The notes under the pieces are model-generated. The model was not told the origin of the DNA, searched no databases, and worked only from the letters and a program-made list of their open reading frames with translations. A stretch of 64,000 bases of DNA from Pseudohalocynthiibacter aestuariivivens. Its GTDB lineage: Bacteria > Pseudomonadota > Alphaproteobacteria > Rhodobacterales > Rhodobacteraceae. Each line of letters begins with the position of its first letter. The stretch's first letter is position 1. The stretch spans positions 3,410,001 to 3,474,000 of the forward strand of contig NZ_CP049037.1 of the NCBI RefSeq assembly GCF_011040495.1, written 5' to 3'. A program made the position numbers and the translations under genes. Below are positions 61,444-64,000 of the stretch, piece by piece.

Positions 61444-64000
<2,557 letters not shown>

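Overview
The window comes from an alphaproteobacterium, almost certainly a marine Rhodobacterales (Roseobacter-group) chromosome. This rests on the encoded protein sequences, the tRNA-Trp/secE/nusG/rpl/rpo and str/S10/spc/alpha gene orders, a 338-residue RpoA, a TIGR02466-type oxygenase, a Hint-domain protein, rhamnosyltransferase-like proteins, and DNA that looks GC-rich throughout. No database could be searched, so species-level placement is not attempted.

Layout. 1-5 kb: the 3' part of a cytochrome P450 is missing at the left edge, followed by a lipoprotein, the first of two tuf genes, an amber-interrupted gene remnant, an orphan small protein and a CatB-like acetyltransferase. 5.1-18.9 kb: tRNA-Trp, a two-helix membrane protein, secE, nusG, rplK, rplA, the L10 leader, rplJ, rplL, rpoB and rpoC. 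19-22.5 kb: two tandem EamA-type transporters converge on two tandem rhamnosyltransferase-like genes. 22.6-49.3 kb: the str, S10, spc and alpha ribosomal clusters, cut by four accessory insertions. The insertions lie between rplW and rplB, between rplP and rpmC, between rpmD and rplO, and between adk and rpsM. 49.3-52.9 kb: a minus-strand pair encoding a host-attachment-type protein and a hydrophilic protein, divergent from a DegP-like protease and rarA. 53-60.6 kb: a peptide/opine-class ABC importer with two Tat-exported binding proteins, two permeases and one double-ATPase protein. 60.7-61.1 kb: two tiny tandem one-helix membrane proteins that are easily missed. 61.4-64 kb: carB, cut by the right edge.

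How the parts work together. The core encodes transcription (rpoA, rpoB, rpoC, nusG), translation (ribosomal proteins, EF-G, two EF-Tu) and export (secE, secY). The accessory insertions mostly carry small secreted or membrane proteins. Three of the four insertions have a T-tailed hairpin at their upstream edge, and two are followed by a TTGA-type promoter with a 17-bp spacer, so the ancestral superoperon now seems to be several separate transcription units. A dispersed family of palindromic repeats, with stem sequences that covary, sits between many of these units.

Most interesting for follow-up: four tandem secreted four-cysteine paralogs between adk and rpsM (44.9-46.6 kb), the tiny tandem membrane proteins at 60.7-61.1 kb, the paired palindromes between rpoB and rpoC, the palindromic repeat family, the AT-rich frameshifted gene inside the S10 cluster, and an ectoine synthase gene without ectA or ectB beside it.
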